Shown here: piece by piece, positions 25,901-40,900 of the stretch | Position numbering within the stretch: the first letter of the stretch is position 1 | How the letters are laid out: each line of letters begins with the position of its first letter | Source of the DNA: Diplolepis rosae | Taxonomy: Eukaryota > Arthropoda > Insecta > Hymenoptera > Diplolepididae | Length of the DNA stretch: 64,000 nucleotides | Assembly: GCA_030998225.1 (NCBI GenBank) | Contig: JAPYXD010000726.1 | Coordinates: 682,001-746,000, forward strand | Direction: 5' to 3' | Made by a program: the position numbers and the translations under genes | Notes under the pieces: model-generated | Told to the model about the DNA's origin: nothing | What the model saw: only the letters and a program-made list of their open reading frames with translations | Databases searched by the model: none

Positions 25901-28900
25901 TTTCGGTGTTATGGGTTGAAGCCCAAAAATCGAAATAGACACATTTGAAGAGCCCAAAAATCATAGATTCTTCCCAGACCATAAAGTATGCAAAAAGATC
26001 ACTTTTAGTGAAAGTCGTATCTACATGGCCATGTAGGGGTGCATTTCGGTGTTAAGGGTTGGAGCCCAAAAATCGATATGGGTATTTTCGGAGAGCCCAA
26101 AAATCATAGATTCTTCCCAGACCATAAAGTTTGTAAAAGGATCAATTTTAGTGAAAGTCGTCTCTACATGGCCATGTAGGGGTGTATTTCGGTGTTAAGG
26201 GTTGGAGCCAAAAAATCCATATGGGTATTTTCGAAGAGTCCAAAAATCATACAGTCCTACTAGACCATAAAGTTTGTAAAAAGATGAATTTTAGTGAAAG
26301 TCGTCTCTACATGGCCATGTAGGGGTGAATTTCGGTGTTAAGGGTTGGAGCCCAAAAATCGATATGGGAATATTAGGAGAGCCCAAAAATCATAGATTCT
26401 TCCCAGACCATAAAGTTTGAAAAAGATGAATTTTAGTGAAAGTCGTCTCTACATGGCCATGTAGGGGTGCATTTCGTGGTTAAGGGTTGAAGCCCAAAAA
26501 TCGATATGGGTATTTTCGGAGAGCCCAAGCATCATAGATTCTTCCTACACCATCAAGATTGAAGAAAGATCAATTTTAGTGAAAGTCGTCTCCACATGGC
26601 CATGTAGGGGTGAATTTCGGTGTTAAGGGTTGGAGCCCAAAAATCGATATGGACATATTTGAAGAGCCCAAAAATCATAGAGTCTTCCTAGACCATAAAG
26701 TTTGTAGAAAGATCAATTTTAGTGGAAGTCGTCTCTACATGGCCATGTAGTGGTGCATTTTGACGTTAAGGGTTGGAGCCCAAAAATCGATATGGACATA
26801 TTTGAAGAACCCAAAAATCATAGAGTCCTCCTAGACCATAAAGTTTGTAAAAAGATCAATTTTAGTGAAAGGCGTCTCTACATGGCCATGTAGGGGTGCA
26901 TTTCGGTGTTAAGGGTTGGAGCCCAAAAATCGATATGGACATATTTGAAGAGCCCAAAAATCATAGAGTCTTCCTAGACCATAAGGTTTGCAGAAAGATC
27001 AATTTTAGTGAAAGTCGTCTCCACATGGCCATGTGGGGGTGTATTTTGGTGTTAAGGGTTGAAGCCGAAAAATCGAAATAGACAGATTTGAAGAGCCCAA
27101 AAATCATAGATTCTTCCCAGACCATAAAGTTTGTAAAAAGATCAATTTTAGTGAAAGGTGTCTCTACATGGCCTTGTAGGGGTGAATTTCGGTGTTAAGG
27201 GTTGGAGCCCGAAAATCGATATGGACATATTTGAAGAGCCCAAAAATCATAGAGTCTTCCTAGACCATAAAGTTTGCAAAAAGATCACTTTTAGTGAAAG
27301 TCGTCTCTACATGGCCATGTAGGGGTGTATTTCGGTGTTAAGGGTTGAAGCCCAAAAATCGATATGGACATATTTGAAGAGCCCAAAAATCATAGAGTCT
27401 TCCTAGACCATAAAGTTTGCAAAAAGATCACTTTTAGTGAAAGTCGTCTCTACATGGCCATGTAGGGGTGTATTTCGGTGGTAAGGGTTGGAGCCTAAAA
27501 ATCGGTATAGACATATTTGAAGAGTCCAAAAATCATAGAGTCCTACTAGACCATAAAGTTTGTAAAAGGATCAATTTTAGTGAAAGTCGTCTCTACATGG
27601 CCATGTAGGGGTGTATTTCGGTGTTAAGGGTTGAAGCCCAAAAATCGAAATAGACACATTTGAAGAGCCCAAAAATCATAGATTCTTCCCAGACCATAAA
27701 GTTTGCAAAAAGATCAATTTTAGTGAAAGTCGTCTCCACATGGCCATGTAGGGGTGAATTTCGGTGTTAAGGGTTGAAGCCCAAAAATCGATATGGGTAT
27801 TTTCGGAGAGCCCAAAAATCATAGATTCTTCCCAGACCATAAAGTTTGCAAAAAGATCACTTTTAGTGAAAGTCGTCTCTACATGGCCATGTCGGGGTGC
27901 ATTTGGTTGTTAAGTGTTGCAGACCAAAAATCGAAATAGACATATTTGAAGAGCCCAAATATCATAGATTCTTCCCAGACCATAAAGTTTGCAAAAAGAT
28001 CACTTTTAGTGAAAGTCGTCTCTACATGGTTATGTAGGGGTGTATTTCGGTGGTAAGGGTTGGAGCCTAAAAATCGGTATAGACAGATTTGAAGAGTCCA
28101 AAAATCATAGAGTCCTACTAGACCATAAAGTTTGTAAAAGGATCAATTTTAGTGAAAGTCGTCTCTACATGGCCATGTAGGGGTGAATTTCGGTGTTAAT
28201 GTTTGGAGCACAAAAATCGATATGGTTATTTTGGGAGAGCCCAAAAATGATAGATTCTTCCTAGATCATAAAGATTGCAAAAAGATCAGTTTTAGTGAAA
28301 GTTGTCCCTACGTGGCCTTATTGGGGTGAATTTTGGTGTTAAGGGTTGGAGCCCAAAAATCGATATGGGTATTTTCGGAGAGCCCAAAAATCATAGATTC
28401 TTCCCAGACCATAAAGCTATAAAAAGGATGACTTGTAGTGAAAGACGTCTCTACATGGGCTTGTAGGGGTGAATTTCGGGGTTAAGGGTTGAAGCCCAAA
28501 AATCGATATGGACATATTTAAAGAGCCCAAAAATCATAGAGTCTTCCAAGACCATAAAATTTGCAAAAAGAAAAATTTTAGTGAAAGTCGTCTCTACATG
28601 GCCTTGTAGGGGTGTATTTCGGTGTTAAGGGTTGGAGCCCAAAAATCGATATGGACGTATTTGAAGAGCCCAAAAATCATAGAGTCCTGCTAGACCATAA
28701 AGTTTGTAAAAGGATCAATTTTAGTGAAAGTCGTCTGTACATGGCCTTCTAGGGGTGAATTTCGGTGTTAAGGGTTGGAGCCAAAAAATCGATATGGACA
28801 TATTTGAAGAGCCCAAAAATCATAGAGTCTTCCTAGACCATAAGGTTTGCAGAAAGATCAATTTTAGTGAAAGTCGTCTCAACATGGCCATGTAGGGGTG

Positions 28901-31900
28901 TATTTCGGTGTTAAGGGTTGAAGCCCAAAAATCGAAATAGACACATTTGAAGAGCCCAAAAATCATAGATTCTTCCCAGACCATAAAGTTTGCACAAAGA
29001 TCACTTTTAGTGGAAGTCGTCTCTACATGGCCATGTAGGGGTGTATTTCGGTGTTAAGGGTTGGGGCCTAAAAATCGGTATAGACATATTTGAAGAGCCC
29101 AAAAATCATAGAGTCCTACGAGACCATAAAGTTTGTAAAAAGGTGAATTTTAGTCAAAGTCGTCTCTACATGGCCATGTAGGGGTGCATTTCGTGGTTAA
29201 GGGTTGAAGCCCAAAAATCGATATGGGTATTTTCGGAGAGCACAAAAATCATAGAGTCTTACTAGACCATAAAGTTTGTAAAAAGATCAATTTTAGTGAA
29301 AGACGTCTCTACATGGCCATGTAGGGGTGCATTTTGATGTTAAGGGTTGGAGCCCAAAAATCGATATGGACATATTTGAAGAGCCCAAAAATCATAGAGT
29401 CTTCCTAGACCATAAAGTTTGTAGAAAGATCAATTTTAGTGAAAGACGTCTCTACATGGCCATGTAGGGGTGCATTTTGATGTTAAGGGTTGGAGCCCAA
29501 AAATCGGTATAGACATATTTGAAGAGCCCAAAAATCATAGAGACATACTAGACCATAAAGTTTGTAAAAAGATCAATTTTAGTGGAAGTCGTCTCTACAT
29601 GGCCATGTAGGGGTGCATTTCGGTGATAAGGGTTGGAGCCCAAAAATCGATATGGGTATTTTCGAAGAGCCCAAAAATCATAGATTCTTGCCAGACCATA
29701 AAGTTTGTAAAAAGATCAATTTTAGTGAAACTCGTCTCTACATGACCTTGTAGGGGTGAATTTCGGAGTTAAGGGTTGGAGCCCAAGAACCGATATGGAC
29801 ATATATGAAGAGCCCAAAAATCATAGCACCAAACAGACACCAAAAAGTTTGCAATAAGATTAATTTTAGGGAAAGTCGTCTCTACATGGCCCTGGAGGGG
29901 TGGATTGCGGTGTTAAGGGTTGGAGCCCAAAAATCGATATGGGTATTTTCGGAGAGCCCAAAAATCATAGATTCTTCCCAGACCATAAAGTTTGTAAAAA
30001 GATCAATTTTAGTGAAAGTCGTCTCTACATGGCCATGTAGGGGTGCATTTCGGTGTTAAGGGTTGGAGCCAAATAATCCATATGGGTATTTTCGAAGAGC
30101 CCAAAAATCATAGAGTCCTACTAGACCATAAAGTTTGTAAAAAGATAAATTTTAGTGAAAGTCGTCTCTACATGGCCTTGTAGGGGTGAATTTTGGTGTT
30201 ATGGGTTTGAGCCCAAAAATCGATATTGACATATTTGAAGAGCCCAGAAATCATAGAGTCTTCCTAGACCATAAAGTTTGCAGAAAGATCAATTTTAGTG
30301 AAAGACGTCTCCACATGGCCATGTAGGGGTGTATTTCGGTGTTAAGGGTTGGGGCCTGAAAATCGATATGGACGTATTTGAAGAGCCCAAAAATCATAGA
30401 GTCCTGCTAGACCATAAAGTTTGTAAAAGGATCAATTTTAGGGAAAGTCGTCTGTACATGGGCTTGTTGGGGTGAATTTCTGTGTTAAGGGTTGGAGCCC
30501 AAAAATCGATATGGACATATTTGAAGAGCCCAAAAATCATAGATTCTTCCCAGACCATAAAGTATGCAAAAAGATCACTTTTAGTGAAAGTCGTATCTAC
30601 ATGGCCATGTAGGGGTGTATTTCGGTGTTAAGGGTTGGAGCCCAAAAATCGATATGGGTATTTTCGGAGAGCCCAAAAATCATAGATTCTTCCCAGACCA
30701 TAAAGTTTGTAAAAAGATCAATTTTAGTGAAAGTCGTCTGTACATGGCCTTGTAGGGGTGAATTTCGGTGTTATGGGTTGAAGCCCAAAAATCGAAATAG
30801 ACACATTTGAAGAGCCCAAAAATCATAGATTCTTCCCAGACCATAAAGTATGCAAAAAGATGAATTTTAGTCAAAGTCGTCTCTACATGGCCATGTAGGG
30901 GTGCATTTCGTGGTTAAGGGTTGAAGCCCAAAAATCGATATGGGTATTTTCGGAGAGCCCAAGCATCATAGATTCTTCCTTCACCATCAAGTTTGAAGAA
31001 AGATCAATTTTAGTGAAAGTCGTCTCCACATGGCCATGTAGGGGTGCATTTCGTGGTTAAGGGTTGGAGCCCAAAAATCGATATGGGTATTTTCGGAGAG
31101 CCCAAGCATCATAGATTCTTCCTTAGACCATAAAGTTGAAAGAAGATCAAATTTAGTGAAAGTCGTCTCTACATGGCCTTGTAGGGGTGAATTTCGGTTT
31201 TAAGGGTTGGAGCCCAAAAATCGATATGGGTATTTTCGGAGAGCCCAAAAATCATAGATTCTTCCAAGACCATAAAGTTTGAAGAAAGATCAATTTTAGT
31301 GAAAGTCGTCTCCACATGGCCATGTAGGGGTGCATTTCGTGGTTAAGGGTTGAAGCCCAAAAATCGATATGGGTATTTTCGGAGAGCCCAAGCATCATAG
31401 ATTCTTCCTTCACCATCAAGTTTGAAGAAAGATCAATTTTAGTGAAAGTCGTCTCTACATGGCCTTGTAGGGGTGAATTTCGGTTTTAAGGGTTGGAGCC
31501 CAAAAATCGATATGGACATATTTGAAGAGCCCAAAAATCATAGAGTCTTCCTAGACCATAAAGTTTGTAGAAAGATCAATTTTAGTGGAAGTCGTCTCTA
31601 CATGGCCATGTAGTGGTGCATTTTGACGTTAAGGGTTGGAGCCCAAAAATCGATATGGACATATTTGAAGAGCCCAAAAATCATACAGTCTTCCAAGACC
31701 ATAAAGTTTGTAGAAAGATCAATTTTAGTGAAAGACGTCTCTACATGGCCATGTAGGGGTGCATTTCGGTGTTAAGGGTTGGAGCCCAAAAATCGATATG
31801 GACATATTTGAAGAGCCCAAAAATCATAGAGTCTTCCTAGACCATAAGGTTTGCAGAAAGATCAATTTTAGTGAAAGTCGTCTCCACATGGCCATGTGGG

Positions 31901-34900
31901 GGTGTATTTAGGTGTTAAGGGTTGAAGCCGAAAAATCGAAATAGACAGATTTGAAGAGCCCAAAAATCATAGATTCTTCCCAGACCATAAAGTTTGTAAA
32001 AAGATCAATTTTAGTGAAAGGTGTCTCTACATGGCCTTGTAGGGGTGAATTTCGGTGTTAAGGGTTGGAGCCCGAAAATCGATATGGACATATTTGAAGA
32101 GCCCAAAAATCATAGAGTCTTCCTAGACCATAAAGTTTGCAAAAAGATCACTTTTAGTGAAAGTCGTCTCTACATGGCCATGTAGGGGTGCATTTCGGTG
32201 TTAAGTGTTGGAGCCCAAAAATCAATATGAACATATTTGAAGAGCCCAAAAATCATAGAGTCCTACTAGACCATAAAGTTTGTAAAAGGATCAATTTTAG
32301 TGAAAGTCGTCTCTACATGGCCATGTAGGGGTGTATTTCGGTGTTAAGGGTTGAAGCCCAAAAATCGAAATAGACACATTTGAAGAGCCCAAAAATCATA
32401 GATTCTTCCCAGACCATAAAGTTTGCAAAAAGATCAATTTTAGTGAAAGTCGTCTCAACATGGCCTTGTAGGGGTGAATTTCGGTGATAAGGTTTGGAGC
32501 CCAAAAATCGATATGGGTATTTTCGGAGAGCCCAAAAATCATAGAGTCTTTCCAGACCATAAAGTTTGCAAAAAGATCACTTTTAGTGAAAGTCGTCTCT
32601 ACATGGCCATGTGGGGGTGTATTTCGGTGTTAAGGGTTGAAGCCCAAAAATCGAAATTGACACATTTGCAGAGCCCAAAAATCATAGATTCTTCCAAGAC
32701 CATAAACTTTGCAAAAAGATCAATTTTAGTGAAAGTCGTCTCTACATGGCCATGTAGGGGTGCATTTTGGTGATAAGGGTTGGAGCCTAAAAATCGGTAT
32801 AGACATATTTGAAGAGTCCAAAAATCATAGAGTCCTACTAGACCATAAAGTTTGTAAAAGGATCAATTTTAGTGAAAGTCGTCTCTACATGGCCATGTAG
32901 GGGTGAATTTCGGTGTTAAGGTTTGGAGCCCATAAATCGATATGGGTATTTTCGAAGAGCCCAAAAATCATAGAGTCTTCCTAGACCATAAAGATTGCAA
33001 AAAGATCAGTTTTAGTGAAAGTTGTCTCTACGTGGCCATATAGGGGTGAATTTTGGTGTTAAGGGTTGGAGCCCAAAAATCGATATGGGTATTTTCGGAG
33101 AGCCCAAAAATCATAGATTCTTCCCAGACCATAAAGTTTTAAAAAAGATGAATTTTAGTGAAAGTCGTCTCTACATGGCCTTGTAGGGGTGAATTTCGGT
33201 GTTAAGGGTTGGAGCCCAAAAATCGATATGGACATATTTAACGAGCCCATAAATCATAGAGTATTCCTAGACCATAAAGATTGCAAAAAGATCAATTTTT
33301 GTGAAAGTCGTCTCTACGTGGCCATGTAGGGGTGCATTTCGGTGTTAAGGGTTGGAGCCCATAAATCGATATGGACATATTTGAAGAGCCCAAAAATCAT
33401 AGAGTCCTGCTAGACCATAAAGTTTGTAAAAGGATCAATTTTAGTGAAAGTCGTCTGTACATGGCCTTCTAGGGGTGAATTTCGGTGTTAAGGGTTGGAG
33501 CCCAAAAATCGATATGGACATATTTGAAGAGCCCAAAAATCATAGATTCTTCCTAGACAATAAAGTTTGCAGAAAGATCAATTTTAGTGAAAGTCGTCTC
33601 CACATGGCTATGTAGGGGTGTATTTCGGTGTTAAGGGTTGAAACCCAAAAATCGAAATAGACACATTTGAAGAGCCCAAAAATCATAGATTCTTTCCAGA
33701 CCATAAAGTTTGCAAAAAGATCACTTTTAGTGGAAGTCGTCTCTACATGGCCATGTAGGGGTGTATTTCGGTGTTAAGGGTTGGGGCCTAAAAATCGGTA
33801 TAGACATATTTGAAGAGTCCAAAAATCATAGAGTCCTACTAGAACATAAAGTTTGTAAAAGGATCAATTTTAGTCAAAGTCGTCTCTACATGGCCATGTA
33901 GGGGTGCATTTCGTGGTTAAGGGTTGAAGCCCAAAAATCGATATGGGTATTTTCGGAGAGCACAAAAATCATAGAATCTTCCTAGACCATAAAGTTTGTA
34001 AAAAGATCAATTTTAGTGAAAGACGTCTCTACATGGCCATGTAGGGGTGCATTTTAATGTTAAGGTTTGGGGCCCAAAAATCGATATGGACATATTTGAA
34101 GAGCCCAAAAATCATAGAGTCTTCCTAGACCATAAAGTTTGCAAAAAGATCAATTTTAGTGAAAGTCGTCTCTACATGGCCATGTAGGGGTGCATTTTGA
34201 TGTTAAGGGTTGGAGCCCAAAAATCGATATGGACATATTTGAAGAGCCCAAAAATCATAGAGTCCACCTAGACCATAAAGTTTGTAAAAAGATCAATTTT
34301 AGTGAAAGTCGTCTCTACATGGCCATGTAGGGGTGCATTTCGGTGTTAAGGGTTGGAGCCCAGAAATCGATATGGGTATTTTATGAGAGCCCAAAAATCA
34401 TAGATTCTTCCCAGACCATAAAGTTTGTAAAAAGATCAATTTTAGTGAAAGTCGTCTCTACATGACCTTGTAGGGGTGAATTTCGGAGTTAAGGGTTGGA
34501 GCCCAAAAATCGAAATGCACAAATTTGAAGAGCCCAAAAATCATAGAGTCGTCCCAGACCATAAAGTTTGCAAAAAGATCACTTTTAGTGAAAGTCGTAT
34601 CTACATGGCCATGTAGGGGTGTATTTCGGTGTTAAGGGTTGGAGCCCAAAAATCGAAATAGACACATTTGAAGAGCCCAAAAATCATAGATTCATCCCAG
34701 ACCATAAAGTTTGCAAAAAGATCACTTTTAGTGAAAGTCGTCTCTACCTGGCCATGTAGGGGTGTATTTCGGTGATAAGGGTTGGAGCCAAAAAATCAAT
34801 ATGGACATATTTGAAGAGCCCAAAAATCATAGAGTAATCCTAGACCATAAAGATTGCAATAAGATCAATTTTTGTGAAAGTCGTCTCTACGTGGCCTTGT

Positions 34901-37900
34901 AGGGGTGAATTTCGGTGTTAAGGGTTGGAGCCCAAAAATCGATATGGACATATTTGAAGAGCCCAAAAATCATAGAGTCTTCCTAGACCATAAAGATTGC
35001 AAAAAGATCAGTTTTAGTGAAAGTTGTCCCTACGTGGCCATATAGGGGTGTATTTCGGTGTTATGGGTTGAAGCCCAAAAATCGAAATAGACACATTTGA
35101 AGAGCCCAAAAATCATAGATTCTTCCCAGACCATAAAGTATGCAAAGAGATCACTTTTAGTGAAAGTCGTATCTACGTGGCCATGTAGGGGTGAATTTTG
35201 GTGTTAAGGGTTGGAGCCCAAAAATCGATATGGGTATTTTCGGAGAGCCCAAAAATCATAGATTCTTCCCAGACCATAAAGTTTTAAAAAAGATGAATTT
35301 TAGTGAAAGTCGTCTCTACATGGCCTTGTAGGGGTGAATTTCGGTGTTAAGGGTTGAAGCCCGAAAATCGATATGGGTATTTTCGGAGAGCCCAAAAATC
35401 ATAGAGTCTTCCTAGACCATAAAGTTTGTAGAAAGATCAATTTTAGTGAAAGTCGTCTCAACATGGCCATGTAGGGGTGAATTTCGTTGTTAAGGTTTGG
35501 AGCCCAAAAATCGATATGGGTATTTTCGGAGAGCACAAAAATCATAGAGTCTTACTAGACCATAAAGTTTGTAAAAAGATCAATTGTAGTGAAAGACGTC
35601 TCTACATGGCCATATAGGGGTGAATTTCGGTGTGAAGGGTTGAAGCCCAAAAATCGAAATAGACACATTTGAAGAGCCCAAAAATCATAGATTCTTCCCA
35701 GACCATAAAGTATGCAAAAAGATCACTTTTAGTGAAAGTCGTATCTACATGGCCATGTAGGGGTGTATTTCGGTGTTAAGGGTTGGAGCCCAAAAATCGA
35801 TATGGGTATTTTCGGAGAGCCCAAAAATCATAGATTCTTCCCAGACCATAAAGTTTGTAAAAAGATCAATTTTAGTGAAAGTCGTCTCCACATGGCCATG
35901 TAGGGGTGTATGTCGGGGTGAAGGGTTGGAGCCAAATAATCCATATGGGTATTTTCGAAGAGCCCAAAAATCATAGAGTCCTACTAGACCATAAAGTTTG
36001 TAAAAAGATAAATTTTAGTGAAAGTCGTCTCTACCTGGCCATGTAGGGGTGTATTTCGGTGTTAAGGGTTGGAGCCAAATAATCCATATGGGTATTTTCG
36101 AAGAGCCCAAAAATCATAGAGTCCTACTAGACCATAAAGTTTGTAAAAAGATAAATTTTAGTGAAAGTCGTCTCTACATGGCCTTGTAGGGGTGAATTTC
36201 GGTGTTAAGGTTTGGAGCCCAAAAATCGATATGGGTATTTTCGGAGAGCCCAAAAATCATAGATTCTTCCTAGACCATAAAGTTTGTAAAAAGATCAATT
36301 TTAGTGAAAGTCGTCTCCACATGGCCATGTAGGGGTGTATTTCGGTGTTAAGGGTTGGAGCCAAATAATCCATATGGGTATTTTCGAAGAGCCCAAAAAT
36401 CATAGAGTCCTACTAGACCATAAAGTTTGTAAAAAGATAAATTTTAGTGAAAGTCGTCTCTACCTGGCCATGTAGGGGTGTATTTCGGTGTTAAGGGTTG
36501 GAGCCAAATAATCCATATGGGTATTTTCGAAGAGCCCAAAAAACATAGAGTCCTACTAGACAATAAAGTAAGTAAAAAGATAAATTTTAGTGAAAGTCGT
36601 CTCTACGTGGCCATATAGGGGTGAATTTCGGTGTTAAGGGTTGGAGCCTAAAAATCGATATGGGTATTTTCGAAGAGCCCAAAAATCATAGAGTCTTCCT
36701 AGACCATAAAGTTTGTAAAAAGATCAATTTTAGTGAAAGTCGTCTCTACATGGCCATGTAGGGGTGTATTTCGATGTTATGGGTTGAAGCCAAATAATCC
36801 ATATGGGTATTTTCGAAGAGCAAATAAATCATAGAGAACTACTAGACCATTAAGTTTTTAAAATGATCAATTTTTGTGAAACTCGTCTCCACATGGCCAT
36901 GTAGGGGTGAATTTAGGTGTTAAGGGTTGGAGCCAAATAATCCATATGGGTATTTTCGAAGAGCCCAAAAATCATAGAGTCCTACTAGACCATAAAGTTT
37001 GTAAAAAGATCAATTATAGTGAAAGTCGTCTCTAACTGGCCATGTAGGGGTGGATTTCGGTGTTAAGGGTTGGAGCCAAATAATCCATATGGGTATTTTC
37101 GAAGAGCCCAAAAATCATAGAGTCCTACTAGACCATAAAGTTTGTAAAAAGATAAATTTTAGTGAAAGTCGTCTCTACATGGCCGTGTAGGGGTGAATTT
37201 CGGTGTTAAGGTTTGGAGCCCAAAAATCGATATGGGTATTTTCGGAGAGCCCAAAAATCATAGATTCTTCCTAGACCATAAAGTTTGTAAAAAGATCAAT
37301 TTTAGTGAAAGTCGTCTCCACATGGCCATGTAGGGGTGTATTTCGGTGTTAAGGGTTGGAGCCAAATAATCCATATGGGTATTTTCGAAGAGCCCAAAAA
37401 TCCTATAGTCTTAGTAGACCATATAGTTTTTAAAAAGATAAATTTTAGTGAAAGTCGTCTCTACCTGGCCATGTAGGGGTGTATTTCGGTGTTAAGGGTT
37501 GGAGCCAAATAATCCATATGGGTATTTTCGAAGCGCCCAAAAATCATAGATTCTTCCCAGACCATAAAGTATGCAAAAAGATCACTTTTAGTGAAAGTCG
37601 TATCTACATGGCCATGTAGAGGTGTATTTCGCTGTTAAGGGTTGGAGCCGAAAAATCGATATGGGTATTTTCGGAGAGCCCAAAAATCATAGATTCTTCC
37701 CAGACCATAAAGTTTGTAAAAAGATCAATTTTAGTGAAAGTCGTCTGTACATGGCCTTGTAGGGGTGAATTTCGGTGTTATGGGTTGAAGCCCAAAAATC
37801 GAAATAGACACATTTGAAGAGCCCAAAAATCATAGATTCTTCCCAGACCATAAAGTATGCAAAAAGATCACTTTTAGTGAAAGTCGTATCTACATGGCCA

Positions 37901-40900
37901 TGTAGTGGTGGATTTCGGTGTTAAGGGTTGAAGCCCAAAAATCGATATGGGTATTTTCGGAGAGCCCAAAAATCATAGATTCTTCCCAGACCATAAAGTT
38001 TGCAGAAAGATCAATTTTAGTGAAAGTCGTCTCCACATGGCCATGTAGGGGTGCATTTCGGTGTTAAGGGTTGGAGCCAAAAAAACAATATGGGTATTTT
38101 CGAAGAGCCCAAAAATCATAGAGTCCTACTAGACCATAAAGTTTTTAAAAAGATAAATTTTAGTGAAAGTCGTCTCTACATGGCCTTGTAGGGGTGAATT
38201 TCGGTGTTAAGGAGTTGGAGCCCAAAAATCGATATGGGTATTTTCGGAGAGCCCAATAATCATAGAGTCTTCCAAGACCATGAAGTTTGAAAAAGATGAA
38301 TTTTAGTGAAAGTCGTCTCTACATGGCCATGTAGGGGTGCATTTCGTGGTTAAGGGTTGAAGCCCAAAAATCGATATGGGTATTTTCGGAGAGCCCAAGC
38401 ATCATAGATTCTTCCTTCACCATCAAGTTTGAAGAAAGATCAATTTTAGTGAAAGTCGTCTCCACATGGCCATGTAGGGGTGCATTTCGGTGTTAAGGGT
38501 TGGAGCCCAAAAATCGATATGGACATATTTGAAGAGCCCAAAAATCATAGAGTCTTCCTAGACCATAAAGTTTGTAGAAAGATCAATTTTAGTGGAAGTC
38601 GTCTCTACATGGCCATGTAGTGGTGCATTTTGGAGTTAAGGGTTGGAGCCCAAAAATCGATATGGACATATTTGAAGAACCCAAAAATCATAGATTCTTC
38701 CCAGACCATAAAGTTTGCAGAAAGATCAATTTTAGTGAAAGTCGTCTCTACATGGCCATGTAGGGGTGCATTTCGGTGTTAAGGGTTGGAGCCCAAAAAC
38801 CGATATGGACATATTTGAAGAGCCCAAAAATCATAGAGTCTTCCTAGACCATAAAGTTTGCAAAAAGATCAATTTTAGTGAAAGTCGTCTCGAGATGGCC
38901 ATGTGGGGGTGTATTTTGGTGTTAAGGGTTGAAGCCGAAAAATCGAAATAGACAGATTTGAAGAGCCCAAAAATCATAGATTCTTCCCAGACCATAAAGT
39001 TTGTAAAAAGATCAATTTTAGTGAAAGGTGTCTCTACATGGCCTTGTAGGGGTGAATTTCGGTGTTAAGGGTTGGAGCCCGAAAATCGATATGGACATAT
39101 TTGAAGAGCCCAAAAATCATAGAGTCTTCCTAGACCATAAAGTTTGCAAAAAGATCACTTTTAGTGAAAGTCGTCTCTACATGGCCATGTAGGGGTGTAT
39201 TTCGGTGTTAAGGGTTGAAGCCTAAAAATCGGTATAGACATATTTGAAGAGTCCAAAAATCATAGAGTCCTACTAGACCATAAAGTTTGTAAAAGGATCA
39301 ATTTTAGTGAAAGTCGTCTCTACATGGCCATGTAGGGGTGTATTTCGGTGTTAAGGGTTGAAGCCCAAAAATCGAAATAGACACATTTGAAGAGCCCAAA
39401 AATCATAGATTCTTCCCAGACCATAAAGTTTGCAAAAAGATCACTTTTAGTGAAAGTCGTCTCTACATGGCCATGTAGGGGTGCATTTCGTGGTTAAGGG
39501 TTGGAGCCCAAAAATCGATATGGGTATTTTCGAAGAGCCCAAAAATCATAGAGTCTTCCTAGACCATAAAGATTGCAAAAAGATCAGTTTTAGTGAAAGT
39601 TGTCCCTACGTGGCCATATAGGGGTGAATTTTGGTGTTAAGGGTTGGAGCCCAAAAATCGATATGGGTATTTTCGGAGAGCCCAAAAATCATAGATTCTT
39701 CCCAGACCATAAAGTTTTAAAAAAGATGAATTTTAGTGAAAGTCGTCTCTACATGGCCTTGTAGGGGTGAATTTCGGTGTTAAGGGTTGAAGCCCGAAAA
39801 TCGATATGGACATATTTGAAGAGCCCAAAAATCATAGAGTCTTCCTAGACCATAAAATTTGAAAAAAGATAAATTTTAGTGAAAGTCGTCTCTACATGTT
39901 AATGTAGGGGTGCATTTCGGTGTTAAGTGTTGGAGGCCAAAAATCGATATTGACTTATTTGAAGAGCCCAAAAATCATAGAGTCCTGCTAGACCATAAAG
40001 TTTGTAAAAGGATCAATTTTAGTGAAAGTCGTCTGTACATGGCCTTCTAGGGGTGAATTTCGGTGTTAAGGGTTGGAGCCCAAAAATCGATATGGACATA
40101 TTTGAAGAGCCCAAAAATCATAGATTCTTCCTAGACAATAAAGTTTGCAGAAAGATCAATTTTAGTGAAAGTCGTCTCCACATGGCTATGTAGGGGTGTA
40201 TTTCGGTGTTAAGGGTTGAAGCCCAAAAATCGAAATAGACACATTTGAAGAGCCCAAAAATCATAGATTCTTTCCAGACCATAAAGTTTGCAAAAAGATC
40301 ACTTTTAGTGGAAGTCGTCTCTACATGGCCATGTAGGGGTGTATTTCGGTGTTAAGGGTTGGGGCCTAAAAATCGGTATAGACATATTTGAAGAGTCCAA
40401 AAATCATAGAGTCTTCCTAGACCATAAAGTTTGTAAAAAGATCAATTTTAGTGAAAGTCGTCTCTACTTGGCCCTGTAGGGGTGAATTTCGGTGTTAAGG
40501 GTTGGAGCCCAAAAATCGATATGGACATATTTGAAGAGCCCAATAATCATAGAGTCTTCCTAGACCATAAAGTTTGTAGAAAGATCAATTTTAGTGAAAG
40601 TCGTCTCTACATGGCCATGTAGGGGTGCATTTTGATGTTAAGGGTTGGAGCCCAAAAATCGATATGGACATATTTGAAGAGCCCAAAAATCATAGAGTCC
40701 TACTAGACCATAAAGTTTGTAAAAAGATCAATTTTAGTGAAAGTCGTCTCTACATGGCCATGTAGGGGTGGATTTGGGTGTTAACGGTTGGAGCCCAAAA
40801 ATCGATATGGGTATTTTAGGAGAGCCCAAAAATCAAATATTCTTCCCAGACCATAAAGTTTGTAAAAAGATCAATTTTAGTGAAAGTCGTCTCTACATGG

